A stretch of DNA of 64,000 nt from Oxyruncus cristatus (lineage: Eukaryota; Chordata; Aves; Passeriformes; Cotingidae). Positions within the stretch are counted from its first letter, which is position 1. Every line of letters begins with the position of its first letter. The stretch is taken from contig VXAY01006698.1 in assembly GCA_013399855.1 (NCBI GenBank), forward strand, positions 1,480,300-1,544,299, given 5' to 3'. The translations under genes and the position numbers were made by a program. The notes beneath the pieces are model-generated. The model had not been told where the DNA came from. It did not search any database and was given only the letters and a program-made list of their open reading frames with translations. Shown here one piece after another: positions 12,957 through 26,000 of this stretch.

Positions 12957-15900
12957 ATTGTCAAAGGCTTCTCTTGCATTTGTATTGTATATCATTTGCA
13001 TATGATCAGGAGATGGAAAGAAATATTGATGATGTATATATTAAAAAATATATATTTCAAGACCAATTAATAACATACTGTGGGAGATATGTATTATTTT
13101 CAGAACGAACATTAACAGTCCTCACTCCTAGACTGCACAGGTCAGATTTTGCTTGAGGTTGGCAATTTGTATTGTGATTGCTACTGTGTAAAATAATCTG
13201 ACATTCTTTTTCTTGATTGCAAAAATCAGATTGTTTTAATTCCTGAGAAAAATGATGCAAGCTAAAAAGGCAAAAAACGCAAGTCAAAAACCTCATAAAT
13301 TTGTCTGACTGCTAGATTATATTTCACCATCCATAGCAGAAAATAAATATGTAACTCAGAAAGTAACAAGAGACACAAATCTTGCCTCCCAGAGCTATTA
13401 GCCATTTAGTTCTGAGCATAACCTCATTTATTTTTGTAACTCTTAATTTGATTTCAAAAGAAATATATGATACTGTAGATAATTTTACCCTTATATCCAA
13501 GCTAATTTACCTTGCCTTTACATGTAGCATCATGTAGTTGGAAAAGATTATTTTATTTGGATAGAGTTATGGCAAAAGTGCTTATTATATTCTGCATGTG
13601 TACTGGGTGTTTTCCCTGCAACTTAGAACCAGCTGATTCCATTCTGTGCCTCCCATTTTCCAGGTCTGATCCTATTCCATTTTATGCTGTCTAGTGATAA
13701 CAACATTGAAGGGTTTAGGAACTGCATTAAAAAACTCCCAGTTGAGAGGAGAAGCACTTTGCAGCCTCTGTCAGAAACCAAAACAGCTACAGAAAATACA
13801 GGGCAGAGAAAAACCAAATCCAGTAGAATTATTCATGTAACCATCTTAATAAAATTGGATCTTCTGAAATTACTTTGGATTCTTTTGGATGAAGTGAGAT
13901 ATGCTCAGGTAAATGTAAGTGACTATTATGGAATTTATATTTTTTTTCCCTAAATGATTCCAAAATACTTTTTACAGTGAAATGGTAAAAAGTGAGTAAA
14001 TTCACTTGTTTGATACTCAGGGCTGAACAGTGGAAAATATATAAATTCTATATTATCCAGGTCAAGAGTTTAAACATATTTTTCTTTTAAATCAGTTTAC
14101 CTCACCAGTGAAATAAAATCCTTGTTTGCATAAAATAAAGTATCTGTTTAGTATTTATTTTGTATTTATATTTTTATGTATCACAGTCAGACTACAAAGA
14201 TGCTGTGAGTAAAGGTGTATAAGATACGTGATGTACATGACATGGCTATGTAATTGAATGATGTACATTCTAAAAATTCCAGCCAATGAGAAGAAATCGA
14301 ATCTTTCCAAAGAGCACATAAACGACACAAGCATCTTTCCAATACCAGAACATAAATCAAAATACATTTAAGTGCTATGTTAAGTATTATGTTTTTGAGG
14401 GGGTTTTCCATTGCTTCTAGAAAAATCTCTATGTAACACTGAGTTTTAGGTAAAAAGAAGTACCAGAGTACAAGAAAAGCATTTTCTGTAGGTTTACACA
14501 AACTAAAAACACTCTAAAGCACCATCAGCAACAAAACTACACAATATTTACGCTCCATGCTTCCAGAAGCATTTTTAATGCAGAATGAAAGAAGGGTGAA
14601 ATTCAAAACCCAGGGCCTCACAACCAAACAATAGATTAGCACACCAAGATTGTTTGCCAGTTTTTGTGGGCATGAATGAGACCAGAGAAGGTACACTGAG
14701 ACCACTTGATGTGACTTCACGCAACCACAGCAGTGAGAAAGAACCTCACAGAGGCTATAACCATTATTTATTACCTTACTGAGACCTTTCTTCACAGCCA
14801 GGAGACAGATTATTATCAATGGGAGTTAGACTTGCAAGTATTCATGGGTATACAGTAAAACATGAGTTGAAATAAGATATGTGAAGAAGAGAAACAAATG
14901 AGTGTGTTACAAAGCAGTTCAGATCAGGTAGTTACAAATTAGTAATGTGGTATTGGCTATTCAGGCTTTTACTGGGAAATAGATAAAAACAACACAGTCT
15001 CCTGATTGCTTGGGCCTTTTCTCTTCATATCAATAGGCCAGGCAGCAGCAAACCCCCAGATGCAGAAAGGCATTAGAATCTGTTTGGTTTCCAATCTGAG
15101 CTTCTCATACCCTGGAGCAAGGCTGAGAGCAGGAATGGAGTATGATGCATGCAAACACACCAGGAGGGTCCTTGTTGCACGAGAAAAAGATCCAGAGGTC
15201 TCCTGGAGGGAATCTCAATCTCACACTTTATCTTAAAAAGTCTCAGTGTTTCCGACTGAGCCTGGCCAGGTCTAACTGGGCTTGGTATGGACATAGGGCA
15301 GGGCTGTTCAGCCCTCAGGGTGCCCTGGAGGCATTCTGGCAGATGGGCACAGAAAGTGTATGGGGATGTGCTCCTGGGGTAAAAAAGAAAATACATCTGG
15401 GAGTTTTAGTCCTGAGGAATGCAGCTTTGAAGGCCTTGTTTTATGGTAGTGCAGAGGCCAGACTTTCTGATATAAGGTGTCTCTGGATAGAAACCTCAAG
15501 CCAGGGGCACACCAAGGCAGCTTCCTTGTTATCCAAAGATGAACAGGAGTTGCTTAACTGCTGCTAATACTTTCTATGGCATATTGCAGGTTCCTCTCCA
15601 GTGCAACTGGTGATGGGCTCTGATGGTTGGTATTCAGGTAAAAAATGTGTTCTGTGCTTCTGTCATTTTGTCTGTTGGGGATGGGTAGGAAGATAAGATG
15701 TTCTGCATAACACTGAGTTAGTCCTCAGGGCTTTGTCCCTGCTTACTTGTAAATCATCCATGGAAGAAGTAGATAAAATGCGGTCCTAAAATTAGAGAAA
15801 CACAGGATTGACATCAGAATACTGCACTTGAAAATGAAGAGTATCATGATGGCACACTAATGATGCTAGTGATTATCAAGGAGATAACTTCCATTTTATA

Positions 15901-16172
15901 TATTATTAAATTTGTTTAATATCCAGAAGCTACCCATACAAAATTAAAATCTTGCCTGGTTAAGCTATTACAGCTACATATACAGCAATGATGGTTCAGC
16001 TTCAGGCTATGGCTATCAAGTCTCAAGTTTTTTCTAGTTGTTGACTAGGGAATTTCTTTCTCCTTGAGTCTTCTGGTGCCAAAGTCTGTCTAGGTCAGTC
16101 AATACAAAGTGGAACTGCTTGAAGAACCAGCATGACTGACTGGAGCATGACAGTAGTATGTTTGTCACTGAT
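12957..16172. other. Unique stretch, no gene recognised
   Basis: No repeat family recognised. The longest open frame is 141 codons (15142-15567, + strand), with no known motif. A hydrophilic-looking frame at 13684-13953 ends in a hydrophobic, AT-driven tail and has no convincing splice context. Confidence 0.5.
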
Positions 16173-16397
16173 TGTATTGGGTCTGCCTGGGCTGGAGTTC
16201 ATTTCCCCACAGCTGCCCCTCACAGTGCTGTGCTTTGCATTGGTAGCCAGAAGGGTATTGACAATACACCGGTGTCTTGGCTACTGCTGAGCATCAGCAC
16301 TGTCACATTCCTTCCTCAGTTGAGGGCAAGATCCTGGGAGGGGACACAAGAAGGCCAAAGCTGCCCCAAACTGACCAAAGGGATATTCCAGACCACA

Positions 16398-16420
16398 TGA
16401 CGTCAGCTCAGACATAAAAG
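16398..16420 (+). promoter_or_regulatory. LTR core promoter: CRE plus TATA-like box
   Basis: A perfect palindromic CRE, TGACGTCA (16398-16405), lies nine bases upstream of ATAAAAG (16414-16420). The pair sits where an LTR U3 promoter should, so initiation would be expected about 25-30 bases downstream. CREB/ATF proteins bind this site. Whether the LTR is active in the host is not visible from sequence. Confidence 0.65.
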
Positions 16421-16546
16421 CTGAGGCAAAGAGCAAGGAAGGGAGGCATTCCTTGTCTCCAGTGGCTGCCTGCTGAGGAACTGTCAGGCATGCTGGAGCC
16501 CTGCTGCTCCGGAGTGGCCGACCATCGCTGCCCATGGGAAGCAGAG

Positions 16547-16552
16547 AATAAA
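16547..16552 (+). terminator. LTR polyadenylation signal AATAAA
   Basis: Canonical AATAAA about 130 bases after the TATA-like box, followed by C/T-rich U5 sequence. This matches the R-U5 arrangement of a retroviral LTR. Confidence 0.7.
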
Positions 16553-16742
16553 CCCTGCTGTCTTTCGCTTCTGCTTCACTTTCGTGTGCACAAGCTTCTG
16601 CTTTGCTTTTGCTTTAAGTAAAGTGCCTTATCCCAACCCACATGTTGTTTCCCACCTTATTCTCTTCTCTGTCCATCCGGGAAGGGGAGTGATAGAGCAG
16701 CTGGGTGGGTAGCTGGTGTCCAGCCAAGGTCAAGTTACCACA

Positions 16743-17198
16743 CTGGTTGAATTATAATTGAAATTAGTTTTATAAAGCGAAAATATTTGGCAATACTTGG
16801 TATAAAAAGTTGGGTATAGACAAAATTCATCTTTGTGATTTTATGCAGCTACTTTCTGGGAATGCCACAGTTACAGGCTATTGTGGACATCAGCTATTGA
16901 AAAACATGTTGTCTCCAGATTCCTCTGCAGGAAATAACTTTAATTTTATTGCTTCTGTGTTGTAGAGCAACAATGCAAAATTTTGCATAGAATATATCCT
17001 GTATCTGCCTGATACAGAGCTGAGAGAGCTGCAGTTTTAGTCATTAGGAGCAGTAGTCCTCTCTGCCAGCATTAGCCAACCTAAAGTTTGGTTCCCAGTG
17101 TAAATGAATCTTATATTATCCTTTATTATTACCCTTTTGAACGAAGAGACATAGACACCTCTAGAGAACCTCTCCAGTGCCTGTGTTTTTTCTAATTT
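16743..17198. other. Unique stretch between LTR and G-rich tract
   Basis: AT-leaning sequence with no recognised gene or repeat. The target duplication of the LTR occupies its first five bases. Confidence 0.5.
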
Positions 17199-17281
17199 AG
17201 AAGTGGGTGGGGTTTTGGTTTTGGAGGGGGGTTGTTTGGGGTTTCTTTGGGGAGTGGGGGGAGCTGTTTGGGGGTTTATTT
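17199..17281 (+). repeat. G/T-rich low-complexity tract with strong G-quadruplex motif
   Basis: Five G-runs on the + strand, at 17226-17231, 17238-17241, 17249-17252, 17256-17261 and 17270-17274, are separated by loops of 3 to 8 bases. This satisfies a stringent quadruplex pattern with four or more Gs per run. The flanks carry further GGTTTTGG words. A minus-strand open frame here (17037-17297), rich in P, T, K and Q, is a by-product of the low complexity. Confidence 0.85.
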
Positions 17282-19353
17282 GTATTGTTGTACCCACAGA
17301 GAAGCAATAGGCTAAACCCAGGTAACTTTCCTTGTAGTGAACAAACCAGTCTGGCTCTGCAGGTATAATGAATCAGGACATTCCAAACGGCAGTTTGAAG
17401 GAAAAGGTTGGTTTAATTTTGTTTATGGCAGGAGTGTCTTCTTTTTTGAGCTTCATGGGTGTCTATGTAAAATAGAGTCTGCAAATCAAAAGTGTTTCCA
17501 AATATAGTTCTGCTTTTGGCTTGGAGGGAGGTTGTAAGACTAGAAAATGGCACTGCTTCTAGCACTATATGGATGACATAGTGAAATGTTTTCTAGCCAT
17601 AAAGGTAGCAGTTTCTCACAGAATTAAATATCAAAGATTAGAAGAAATTTAGCAATTCATTTTGTAGGACAAAGTAGTTCCTAGCATACAACTAGAATTG
17701 AACATTTTTTAAACTAATCAGAGGTTTTCAGTAGGCTAGCTGGGGAGTTTGAGATCACAGTATATATTTAGCTAGATACATTTTCTTCAGTAAAGCTGCC
17801 GGTTTGTAAATCACGAACCAGCAATCATTTGTTAAAGTTTGAACTTCCTATTTTTGTACGTAAAGTTTCTGACAAAGTTTTTGAAGACTGTTTTCTTTCT
17901 CATCTGTGTTTTTGAGGCTAAGCATATTGCATCTAAAGTTTGAGGTAGCTTTTCTGGGACAAGCTATCTGGGACATTTCATTTAAACCTATTCTTCCAGT
18001 CCTGCTGTCTTTGTACAGTAACATGTAAATTCCTGATAACTGTTCTATATGCATAAGCAAGACACTATCAGCCATTTCCTGTTATAATATCAATTTGTAA
18101 AAGACTAACAGTTGTCCAAGCTGTTTAGCCTGTGATCAATATTTAAATGTACTCCGATTGCAGACTGCTATACACATTCATAACTTCTATGCACTGCTTC
18201 CGCACATAGAGTTGTTACTGCTTCAGAGCAGCTGGTCATGCATGATTATAAGCAGATCTAGCTCTACTTTCATCCTGTCTACAATCTTGACATATCTGTC
18301 CTCTGCTGAAAATGAGTAATGTGGCTTCATGACAATTCAAGTGTCATCACACTGTGTTAACAAGGCCTTCATAGCAGCATCAGGAGGAAATGTCTTGACA
18401 CCTTGTTTACAACCACTCTCTGTGGATATCCAGAACTGACTCTCCTTTCACTCACGTCTATTTTACAGTAGTGCACTTCCACTAGGTTTACAGGTACTTT
18501 TTCTTGATAGTCGTCTGAGAAGAGAATTGAGTTCATAATTCTCTGGTTCTGCTCATTCTGCAGTTGAATGTCAGTTTAAGATCTCAGAGGTGCAGAATGC
18601 TTTGAATGTTTTTGTGCACTATTGTTTTAAACATAAAATTATAAACATAACAGTGCAGTTTTGAATTTAAAAAAAACCCCAACCATGTTTAAATGTAAAA
18701 GTGTAAGCATATTAAAGCATAAGCCCGATAATCATGTGAACCATCTTTTTTGTTATGTCAGAGTGCTTAAGCCTAGCTGTTTGATCTGATCTTCCAATAT
18801 GGACCAGCGATTTCCATTTTAAGTCCCTGATATGTAATTTTTTGACTGAGAATTAAGAGAAATTCCATTTTTTTTCTCAGTGATTAAAATCTGTTCCATT
18901 TTTCAAGTTTTATCATGGGGGTGAGGTGCATCTACAAATAAGCAGCAAAAAATATAGAGTCCTCTGTATCTCTGCTATCATAATCTCTGACTTCACTCGT
19001 TAGGACATCCCCACTACCTGTTAACCATCTGCTTATGGTCTTTACTCCTCAGTTGATCCCAGACAGGCTGGTGGTACTCAAATGCCTTGAATACGGCTCC
19101 TGTTCCAGCTTTTGGGGTTCGTGTCTTTTTTCTTTCAGATATTGTGTCTGCAAGTCACAGAAATCTATGACTTCATTGCCAATGTCCTCCTCTCTTGCTT
19201 ATGCTGACTTTCCACATTCCCACTTCTGTCACCTTCTTCATTCTTATTTCATCAGGTCTGTTTCTCTGTGCATTTCTCCCCTTTCTTTTTCCTTCTCTTT
19301 TACCTCAGCCATCCATTTAATTGCTGCGATATGGCTCTGTACTGATTCACACA
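17282..19353. other. Unique stretch, no gene recognised
   Basis: AT-leaning, with open frames of 75 codons or fewer except one that runs rightward into the CR1 copy (19035-19607). No recognised transposon. Confidence 0.55.
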
Positions 19354-19556
19354 CAGAATCACAGAATCACACGGGTTGGAAAGGACCTCAGAGATCATCA
19401 AGTCCAACCCTTGATCCAACACCACCGCGGTTACTAGATTATGGCACTAAGTGCCACATCCAATCTCATCTTAAAAACCTCCAGGGACAGAGAATCCACC
19501 ACCTCCCTGGGCAGCCCATTCTAATCCATTCCCTCACTCCTCCCCATGAAATTCTC
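19354..19556 (-). mobile_element. CR1 LINE 3' fragment, well preserved
   Basis: Starts with CAGAATCACAGAATCAC, then a GGGTTGGAAAGGACCTCAG block, ATCATCAAGTCCAACCC, a TATGGCACTAAGTGCCACAT block and CACCTCCCTGGGCAGCCCAT. This is the antisense of a CR1 3' end, close to consensus, so the copy is among the younger ones here. It is 5'-truncated at about 19556. The 190-codon + strand frame over 19035-19607 reads through the antisense strand of this repeat and is rejected as a gene. Confidence 0.95.
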
Positions 19557-19889
19557 TTGATTCTTTTGATGAAAGAAATCAGGGAGGAGGGAGAGATGGG
19601 CTGCTGAACTGTATGAGTTCATTGTCCTCATCTTTTCTGCATTGTAATACCTCTATTATTCTCTTCTGACTCAAATAAACCATGGCTTGTAATATCATCT
19701 TCCTTCCACATCTTGCCAACCCCATCACCCCTCAGTATCATCCCGGCTATGGGTTTCTGTTTCCAGAGAAAAGCTCTTGCCCATGTCTTTTTGCCCCTTA
19801 TCTTATTGTTGTAGTGGCATAGTCAAGAAGAAATAAAGTCCATCAGCTTCTAAGAGGGGAAAAAAGTGGTTTCCCACTTCTCCCTGCCC
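19557..19889. other. Unique stretch
   Basis: Short C/T-leaning sequence between the CR1 copy and the GC-rich patch. No gene recognised. Confidence 0.5.
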
Positions 19890-20062
19890 AGCCAGGAATG
19901 CGAGTGAGGAATTTGCACAGTTCTGGCGGCAGCCTCCTACTCCCATCCCCAGCAGCTGCCGCTGTCCCTTGCCAGCTCCTCCTCCAGCAGCTGGCTTTGC
20001 CACGGCTCCTCCTGCCTCTGAAACTCCCGGCTGCCCTCAGGCATCGCAACCAGTAATTCACT
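19890..20062. promoter_or_regulatory. Small GC-rich, CpG-containing patch
   Basis: About seven CpGs and many CAGCTCCTCC and CAGCAGCTG-like words within about 170 bases, flanked on both sides by AT-rich sequence. On the minus strand two overlapping frames (19803-20003 and 19843-20061) are open across it but show only low-complexity G, A and R residues. It could be a minor promoter, the first exon of a noncoding RNA or merely a GC-rich patch. Confidence 0.2.
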
Positions 20063-23000
20063 CACGGTTCAGGGACTGTAAATGCCTGCTTACCTGTAAA
20101 TATGTATACAGGCACAAGGCTTACGTATATAAACGTGTGTATATTATTTTTTTCCCGCGTGTTCATAGGCATATATGCAGGTCCATGTTCTCACATGGAA
20201 ACATGTTCTCTCTGGGCATGTAAGCAGCCTTTTTTGAAGGGCAGGCATGGCACACCAGTTTTATCTGCCTGCTCCAAATCTATTTTGGAGAAAAATTACA
20301 CATTTGCATGTGAGTATGTATCTTTACATCGTATAGACTTGGCTGTAGCAAATTTTTCTAAACTCTTTTCATGTCATGTATTTCCCTCAGTCCTTGCATT
20401 TTTTGAGGCAGGGCTTGGCTTTTCATACCTGTGGGAAACCCAGAAAGGCTCCAAACCCTACTTGTGCTGGCAAAGTATGTTTTAAAAATAAATTATTTCT
20501 AAAAATATAACTTCCAAATAGAATTGATGCAGATAGCTTCTGTGGTCCCAGGCTTTTCACAACTCTCACTTATAGACGGGGAAAAAAAGCTCAACTGAAT
20601 ACAGTACAAGTGTGTCAAATGCAGCTTTAAATTGTGCTGTGGCCAAAATGCTGTAACTTTTCACAGGCATTGCTGTGGCGTGGGAAGGAAGGAGGAACAC
20701 AGATGAGCATTTCTTTGTGCAGAAGGTTGGGTGTTTCTCAGCAGCTCTATTCTCCAGTCTGCTTGTTCACAAGCTTGACTCCTTGCCTGAGGCTGGCAAG
20801 AGGCAAGTCTCCTTCTCTTGCATTTCTTGCTTTCTCTACAAAATCCACTGAGGAGCTCCACCCCTGCATTCTCACGCTTCTTAATGTGACTGTAAACAGC
20901 ACCTTATTTGCTGCCAAATCAAGTTATCCACATAGGTTATTTCAACCTAACTTTTGTGCCAATCCCATTTTAATTCAGCAAGAATTCTGGCACCAACCTT
21001 TTCCTTTCCTTGGATTGCAGGAATGCTGCCAAAAAAGTATCTACTACTTCAGACACAAGAAATTACTTAATGTTAGAAGCCTGATAGTAAAGGGATGACT
21101 ACACTGGGGAAATTGCTTGTGTTTTTCTCTTGACTGCATAATCTTGAGCCTTGTTTCTGCTGGATCTTAATCCACCAACATCAAGGTTTCTGTATAAAAT
21201 TCCCTGTGTAGAAACAATTGATATGACAATCAGTATCTTTTTTTGCTGGCCAAAATCCCAAAACAGACTAGGACTTGCCCAAAAGAATTTATTGGAAGCC
21301 TACATACCAGGAGCCTTCAGCTACCAAAGCCAGAAGAAGAGAAGTAAACATCTATTTTAAAAAGACCTATTCAGCTTTTCTGGGTATAACCTAGAGCCTG
21401 CAGATATGACCACATCATAACTGATGGTTTCACGTGTCTTCAGAAAAGGCCCAGTGAATAAACTGACTCATTCATGTTACCTCCAAAGCAGCCCTGTCAT
21501 CAGCAGAGACACTCCCTTTTGGCAGTGAGAGTCTATAAGATTACAGTTTCATAACTGGGACCTGGTTCTACCCTCTTAAAACAGAACAAGCAGGAGACAC
21601 CCCAGGGTAACAGGCGTCTGTATATTTTACTTCCAAAGTAGCCCGTGCAGGGGGCAGAAAGATGTGTGTTTGGCTTCTTGAAGTTTAGGCTTACACTAAA
21701 AATTGTACCTTGAACACACCACTGAGATGCTCCATAGTTCTGCTCCTCTCTCCTTACCCGGTCTTGTTCATCAGCACACTTTGCCTTATACATCTGCCAT
21801 CTCTATTTTAAATGGGCTCACGCCATGGGTGTCCTTTTGTTTGACTTGCCCTGGCAAAGGTCCCTATGACTTCGTTACACCTATCACACCAAGAGACCAA
21901 ACCAGATGGCAGCTAGTCTCTCTTTTTTATATCCAATCCACTGTTGTAAATAATTAAAGGGAATCTCATGATGAGAATCAGGGATAGTTCAGGTGACCTT
22001 TCTGCCAATGCATTTAAGGTTTTCAAACAATTAGGAGCCACACTTTGTGCCTATAGTTAACTCATACAGTCAGTTCTCTTTAGTCATTTCTCTACCCACT
22101 CCACCTTTGTTGCATGCTCCCCTGCTTCAAGGTCATTTATAAGGCCTGAGGGAGGGAGAAAGTGATATATTCTCACAGGTGTTTTTAGTACTGTGTTGGG
22201 AGGAGGGGATCCTGTTTATGAACAATGCTTGTGCTCTTACAAGGCAAGTCAGATAAAGCAGTACGAGTGATAATAAAGAACACTATAACAGAGAGAGGCA
22301 GTGGTGATATCTGGACATTGTTTTGAACGCTTTTGCTTTCAGGTATGAGCAATCTGAAAGTGCCAAACATTTGCAAGGTAATAATATACAGTCATGAAGG
22401 GAAATTGTGGTAAGAATTCTAATAAAACAATCTTTCCTGGAATCTTTATGGCCTGGAGAATTCAAGGGTCAAAGACCACCGACATCCAGGAGACAGGAGA
22501 CGCAGGCATGCCTTGTACTGTGGACAGGAAAACAGTGTGTGTCCTCTACTGGAAGCCCTTGCTTTGAGGAAGGTGAGCAGAAACAGTGCACACACCTTGT
22601 CAGTGAAGAAACAAAAGGATTAGTTATGATAGCAGTACAGTTTGGATTTTCTCAGGGTTTAAAGATGGCAAACCTTAGATGGGCTTAATTATTGGACCCT
22701 GACAGGTTGCTTCAGATGGAAGTTGCCAGTATGAATTCCTCTGAACTCGTCATCTAGACCTATTCTGCTCTGTGAGCTCTTGAAGTGTTTTGTAGGTATG
22801 CAATAAGTAAGGAACCTCAGGTGTTAAGTTTAGCTTCAGGACAGCTATCCGAGGCTCATAGTTCAAATGACTGATGCATGGTGATATTTCAGGTCTCAGC
22901 AACTAACAACTTGGCCACTGTTCAGATTAGAGGCCTGGGTGTTAGACTGTTGGATTACACTGCTGATGTTTTGGCACTACGCTGAACAAGACAAAATTTA

Positions 23001-26000
23001 AGTAAAACTAAAAGAGATTGCTTGTTCAACTGACTGATAGAATGAACACTAACAGGGGAAAAAAGGGAACCGCAACTCAAATTGGAACAGAAAAATGGCA
23101 GGTTAGAAAGTAATTAGATAAACTGCATGTGTCCAGATTGTCTGTGCCTGGTGAAATCTGCCCCAGAGTAGTGAAGGAGTTGGCTGAGACAGCCTTAAAA
23201 CTGCTTTCAGTTGTTCCAAAAGAATTGTGGCAAAGCAGTGAGCTGAAAGGGGGCAAGGTTAACACCTACTCAAAGGAGAAAGCAAGCCACTGAATTGTCA
23301 AGCTGGAAAAAATGAACAATCAGAGTCTTTGTGACCACCTCAAAGAACGCAAAGTAGTGAGTAACAGCCGAGATGGATCAGAGCAAACTTGATCTAATCC
23401 AGTCCAAACAACCTAATTTCACATGATGAGAAGTGATCAGATAACTGTCGCTTCTCAAGCTACTGTGAGCTGGGGCAGGCAACATATGCTTGACCCACCA
23501 TATTTACAAAGCAGGCCTGTGTCTACAAATAAGTGTATTAGTTAGTATATTTTTCTTCACAGTTTGTGGAAGGTAAAAAGGCACACAGAGAACGTCTGAC
23601 CAGAAATTTTTTGGTTTTTATTTAGAGAACAGAAGATTTTCCATCAGTTGTGGCACAGAGAAAAACAATAACCTAATCTCCACATGCACAATTAAAAAGA
23701 AAAGAATAGACAAGGAAATATTCTTAATCTGCAACAGAAAGAAATTGTATTATACAGATGACAACTATCTGATCTTAAGGATAATTTAGTGTTGGACTAG
23801 ATTATGCAAATGCCGTAATTTGCTCTTTTTAAGAACCAATGAGGCAAACACCTGCCAGGAATCACATGGTTGTTCCTCATACTTCCAGTTTTATTTTGTC
23901 AGATTTTCCATGATTCAGAAATGTTTGTGGTCTCTCCTAGTGCTGGTGAAACAAACAAAAATTCCTCTGTCCGAGGAGTAAGGTGCCTTGCACTTTGGGG
24001 GAATTCTAGCTACCAAAACAAATACCAAAGACAGTATTTCCTGACTCTCTTTCCTAGATTCAGTTTCCAGTTACAGCCAGTTCAACTTCTCAGTCTTCTT
24101 TCTTTCACCTCTGCCATGTCTGAATCTGTGGTACCTGGCAGCCCCATGCCATGCAGAACACTTCGTTTAGGGCAACTTTTTGAAATGAATAACGTAGGGG
24201 GATTCAATGTACTGTAGCACCTGAGGGAGGGACCGTGCTCTCAGATAAGCACTGACCTCTCTGGGTGCACAAGTATTCCCATGGGTATTCAGCAAACACG
24301 GCTTTATAAAGCTCCCCCTGCCTGCGTGCTGCCTGCGTGCTGATGGCACGACAGGGTGCATCTTGTCAGGCACTGAGCCCTGGGTAGAAGCTCGATGTTG
24401 TCACCACGCACCTTCAGCATCAGCTTCTTCAGGTGTTTCATTGGGCCAAGAGAGCTAATGAACAATGGTTGGGTTTTGTGAGAAATAGAGCCAAGACAGC
24501 TGTAGGGACTTGATTCTGACATCTACTTCCCTCACCCGTTATGGACTACTTTACCTCCCACCCCCCAATTTTATTGTACTGTTTTTTATGGAGCAACAGG
24601 CTCAGTTGGAGGCAGGAACTGTGGGGGACAATGTAACAAAGAAACCTGTGTGGCAAAAACCTAGCCTTTTGCATCTATCCTTTATTTTGCTGGGCAAATC
24701 TTTGTAAAATCAAATCCAGTCTACCAGGGTAGCTAAAAACAGGACTTTAGTGCTTTAGGGCTGAAGTGGTCATGTGTCCCACAGGAAATTCCAGCTGAGA
24801 GCCATGTAACTTCTTTCCTAATATTTTCAATTGGAAATCAAATTGTAAAACAAGTAATACATTTAAAATTATTCTTTGCATATTGGTCTTCCATCAGAAA
24901 ATAATAGAAGCAAGAGTAATCCATAAAGACCAGCAAAGATTCCTATGGAGCCTGGTGGAATTCCCATTTGAAAAAATGGTGACACTCCTGAATTGGCAGT
25001 TGCTCTCTTTGCCAGGGAGAAGCTCATTTTACTGAATCAGCCCTATCAATTACCAAACAGATTATTCAAAAAGAGGGGTTAGTGATTGGCATTTACCTGA
25101 GAAGTGGTGCTGAGGAAGCTGGATAGAAGTGCTTTACAGAAGGGAAATTGAAAACATAGAGCAGGTTGTGCCAAGTGGAAAATCTGAAACAGGCTGTTCT
25201 GATCAGCAGCAGGCAGAAATAATGACTTCTAGAGAGGTAGGAGATGCCAAGGAGCACATTAACTTTCCATTGCTGGAAGTGTACCTGCCAAAGACCAGCC
25301 CCAGTAACCCCTGCTGCCCCTTACATGTTCCCAGGCATCAGTAAACCTTCCTTTCTGAACTTGTTCACTGTCTTAGGGTTCATCCTCTCCTCTCCTTCTG
25401 TCTTTTAAACTGTTTTGAAAGGTTTCCCTAAAGGGTGCTGAATCTATCAGTGTTGTTTATATTATCAATAGGGAAAACCAGAGTGTGAACAGCTGCTTGC
25501 ACTCGTGATACGTTCCTCTCTTTAGGCCTTCTGCTGATGACCTCTACAGTACCTGTGTTGAAATCTAAAATTTTTATCGAATGGGTTGACACTGTTCTTG
25601 TAATTAGTGCAAATGATGTTCCACATCTTTTCATAGCATCTCCTCCAAGACAGCACATGTGATCAGCTGTGGCAACAAATTTGTTCTCTCTCTTCCCTTC
25701 ATTCTCTCTTTCCTCCTGCCGTGCTTGAATCTGTGTTTATTCTTGGGTGAAATCCCTTCAGTTTAGCACTGTCAAAATTACTGAGTATCTCGGAGTAAAA
25801 CTTGATCATGTTCTCTCCAGGGAACCAAGTAAATGTCTCTATAATAAGAGTATGGCTAAAGCACAAGGAATAGTACACAACCTTTAACACTGTTAAGGCT
25901 GAAGCTATGCTATTGAACTTGTTTAGGATGCCAAATTTCAGGTGCTGTTCCTCCAAATGATGTGTACAAGGGTGAGCAGGATGGGTTGGAAGTAAAAGCA

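Larger units (their letters stand above)
16173..16742 (+). mobile_element. Solo LTR of an avian endogenous retrovirus (probably ERVL class)
   Basis: Starts TGTATTGGGTCTGCCTGG and ends TTACCACA, giving the TG...CA termini of an LTR over 570 bases. It is flanked by CTGAT (16168-16172) and CTGGT (16743-16747), a 5-bp target duplication with one mismatch. Five-base duplications fit ERVL and some ERV1 families. The internal order fits U3-R-U5: a GACCAAAGGGATATTCCA block, a CRE, a TATA-like box, a poly(A) signal at 16547-16552 and a C/T-rich U5. I recognise this LTR type as widespread in bird genomes. No gag, pol or env sequence adjoins it, so it is a recombined solo LTR. Confidence 0.93.

Noticed and set aside
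13684..13953. 89-codon + strand frame with a hydrophilic, protein-like first half and a nearby GTAAGT word
   Set aside because: No start context or known family. The frame continues past the donor-like site into an AT-driven hydrophobic tail. Kept only as a remark.
17037..17297. P/T/K/Q-rich minus-strand frame
   Set aside because: It is the translation of the G/T-rich low-complexity tract.
19035..19607. 190-codon + strand open frame
   Set aside because: Its 3' third is the antisense strand of a CR1 LINE (19354-19556), and the rest has no known motif.
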